Below are positions 61,633 to 64,000 of a DNA stretch of 64,000 nucleotides, piece by piece. A model generated the notes under the pieces. It did no database searches. It was given only the letters and a program-made list of their open reading frames with translations, and was not told the DNA's origin. Origin of the DNA: Pseudorasbora parva (Eukaryota; Chordata; Actinopteri; Cypriniformes; Gobionidae); NCBI RefSeq assembly GCF_024679245.1, contig NC_090185.1:31058670-31122669 (forward strand). Direction: 5' to 3'. A program made the position numbers and the translations under genes. Position 1 is the first letter of the stretch. Each line of letters opens with the position of its first letter.

Positions 61633-61819
61633 TTAATTTCTGACAATTTTGACAAAGATGGGGTAGATGTAGACATAAGCCACAACATGTAAGTTTTTGC
61701 CACTAGAGGTTGCTTATTCAAAACCAAGGCATAGTTTGATGATGGCTTGATTTCACTGAGCTTTTATTATGCCACAGTTGCCACATCCGCTTCTTCTGGT
61801 CATGCGTATGTGGAGAAGG

Positions 61820-62217
61820 CAATGCTTTTCTTACTTAGTATTTTTGTCGTGTTTCTAGTCCAAACATCTAAAAATTCTTAAAACAAGAAGTATTTACTTG
61901 ACAAGAAAAAGTAATTGTCTTGTTTTGGGAAAAAATAACTCAAAATGAGGAGAGTTTCTGCTTAAAATAAGCAAAATAATCTGCCAATGGGGTACGAAAA
62001 ATAATATTAATTCAAACAGAAAACAAGATTATTTATCTTACCCCATTGGCAGATTATTTTGCTTATTTTAAAACTCTTCATTTTGAGTTATTTCTTCCCA
62101 AAACAAGACAATAATTTTTTACTTGTCTAGTAAATGTTTCTTAGTGTAAGAATTTTAAGATATTTTGACTAGAAACAAGACAAAAATACTAAGTAAGAAA
62201 AGCATTTTTTTGCAGTG
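61820..62217. mobile_element. CACTGC-type miniature element, unit 3, uninterrupted
   Basis: Uninterrupted relative to units 1 and 2: AATGCTTTTCTTACTTAGTA runs straight through the site where the CAACCC element sits in the other units. The left terminal CACTGCAAAA is not present, so the element was already trimmed before that insertion. Confidence 0.85.
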
Positions 62218-63493
62218 TATATTAAAGAGTCTTTGGTGTTTCCATGGTTAGAGAGAAAAAAGACGGAATTGATGGTATAATGTCATTCATAGGCGACACA
62301 TGGTCCTGGTAAAAAAGCTTATTTCTCTGGATTAAAACATTCTTGGAAACATTTGGGATAATGTAAGTACTATGTAGTCAACAAAATATATAACATTGTT
62401 CTCGGGGTTTTTGTATATTTTAATCCAAAAGTCTTAAATATTTACATAAGGAGGTCCAAACGAAAAGTTAAAGATTTGATTTTTAGTTATTAGATTAAAG
62501 CCAAAATGGAAAACACATTAAAGTTTTAAAGTTTGATATTGGGAAATATGGTTCCTTTTTTTAACCAAAATTAAAGAGCCAAAGAAACTAGAATAATTAT
62601 AAGAATAACAAATTTGTCACAGAAGCATCCAGATTTAAAACTCACACTACTCACAAAACTCAAACTTAAAAGAAAACTAACACTATTTTTTTTTCAATTT
62701 AGAAAGGTGTAATTTTGTTAATAACACCATTAATAAGTTAAACATTAATGGGGTTAAGATGATGATCATATAGTAATACTGTATCTCAGTAGTGAATTTG
62801 ATAAGAATTTGCATACCTCTAGTTACTCTCAGGTGTAAGCTGATACCTTTTTTAATTTGTTGCAAATTAAACCCATTGATAAACCTGAATAGGACACTTG
62901 TGATAAACCTGTTACAATTTCTGAATTGACAGATGCAAGGTAAGTTATTTTCCAAAAATGCACGCTGAAAGCATTGAGAGACAGTATCTTTCACCCTCTT
63001 TCACACAAGGTTTAATTTGCTACCCAAAAGTTTTATGAACCTGTTTCTTTTTATTTAAACTAACTTAAGTTTAACCGAAACTGGGCTGGGATTTCTATTC
63101 CCCAGCATGCTTTGCCATGAAACTGAAAAGGGACAGTAAATGCCAAAATTGTGTTATGTTTTTTTTGTGTGTGCAAGATTACCAAGAGTTTCTGTTGTTT
63201 TTTGGTGTTGTTGTAGTTGTTGGGTTACCATCATGGTGACGAGGAGAGCATGAGCTATAATTGAGAACAGAAATATGTTAAATTATATTGCAGTCCTCAT
63301 TCAGCAAGTGCTATGCTAATGCCACAAAAGCATTGTGTTGCAAATTAGCAAGGTGGCATTTATTGAATTAGCTAGTTAAAGCTAGTCAAGTTTCACTACT
63401 AAACATTTGAGATTACATTATATATTTATATTAAATGTTCAGACCAATTAAAATGTTTTTGTACAAAAGAAATGGCCTTAATTTGTTTTGCCA

Positions 63494-63949
63494 ACTTAGG
63501 AGGAATTGGGCAGGGGTGTCCTGTCTCTCCATACCTCTTTTTTTTATTAGTCAGCTGCTTTCTTCTCATATTAAATCGAGTCCAATGAAATACATCACTA
63601 TATTTGATAGAGAGATCAAAATCTGGTCTTTTGAAGGGCTGTGGAGACGAGCACAGTCAGGTTTATATAATAAATATTATTCTTTTAATGGCAAAATGTT
63701 CACAAATGCATGTTTTCCTGTAAAAAAGAACCATGTTTTACCTGATTCAAGAAATAAATTGTCAATCCAATGTTATTTGAAGCAAAAATCAGTTTAAACA
63801 TAGGACATTTGTAAATGCTTCAATATCTTTATGTATATATACATTAGGCTATACTATGTGCAACTCTTTTATGATGTATTTTATTGTATACTCTGATATT
63901 TGTAACATATTCTTTTTTGTTGTTGTTGTTGTTGTTAATAAAAAAAAAA
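63494..63949 (+). mobile_element. L1-like fragment, unit 3
   Basis: Duplicate of 40772-41224. Confidence 0.72.
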
Positions 63950-64000
63950 GTCACAGCATCACGTTATGGTCAATCACACTTCCGGTGTCGTGATGATGTA

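Overview
The window looks like nuclear DNA from a teleost fish, most likely a cyprinid-type genome, although the species cannot be fixed from sequence alone. The grounds are very long (AC/GT)n and (AT)n microsatellites, a Tc1-like transposon, a 5S-rRNA-derived SINE, many short terminal-inverted-repeat elements, fish-type Ty3/gypsy LTR retrotransposons and an intact B30.2 (PRY-SPRY) exon of the style expanded in fish immune families. There are no operons, no bacterial-style genes, and I saw no tRNA or intact rRNA gene.

Region 1 (1-28 kb) is transposon-rich intergenic DNA. It holds two minus-strand LTR retrotransposons (1992-5294 and 19342-23182) whose pol order is protease, integrase, reverse transcriptase, RNase H. 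Integrase upstream of RT is the order of the Gmr1-like branch of Ty3/gypsy elements. Copy 1 keeps a 5' LTR, a gag remnant, protease and integrase, but is cut off at the start of RT. Copy 2 keeps a 3' LTR, polypurine tract, an intact RT-RNase H frame and most of integrase, but has lost most of the 5' LTR, the leader, the first part of gag and the first part of the integrase core. Around them lie a Tc1-like transposon with a nested miniature element (14716-16655), a piggyBac-like remnant (11948-13390), a Harbinger-like miniature element (27135-27660), an 844-bp long-TIR element (6046-6889), a 5S-derived SINE (18403-19012), a 22-bp minisatellite (23345-24648), and a CpG-rich promoter-like block (7785-8060).

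Region 2 (28 kb to the window end) is a tandem array with a period near 11.5 kb. Three units (29963-41544, 41545-53015, and 53016 to beyond the end) are preceded by a partial unit (28043-29962). Each full unit carries, in order on the + strand, a CpG-rich promoter/first-exon-like block, about 1.5 kb of AT/GT microsatellites, an AACGTT-rich segment, and the last two exons of a B30.2 gene. After these come a GGTTGCT minisatellite and fragments of Tc1-like, L1-like and miniature transposons. The B30.2 protein segment is identical in all three units. No RING, NACHT or other N-terminal domain was found, so the full gene product is unknown.

Transposon insertions date the array. A CAACCC-ended element with 7-bp target duplications is present in units 1 and 2 and absent from unit 3. 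A hAT-like element with an 8-bp duplication is present only in unit 3. Upstream of the B30.2 exons, however, units 2 and 3 resemble each other and unit 1 resembles the partial unit. The simplest reading is a recent unequal crossover within a roughly 230-bp interval of the AACGTT-rich segment.
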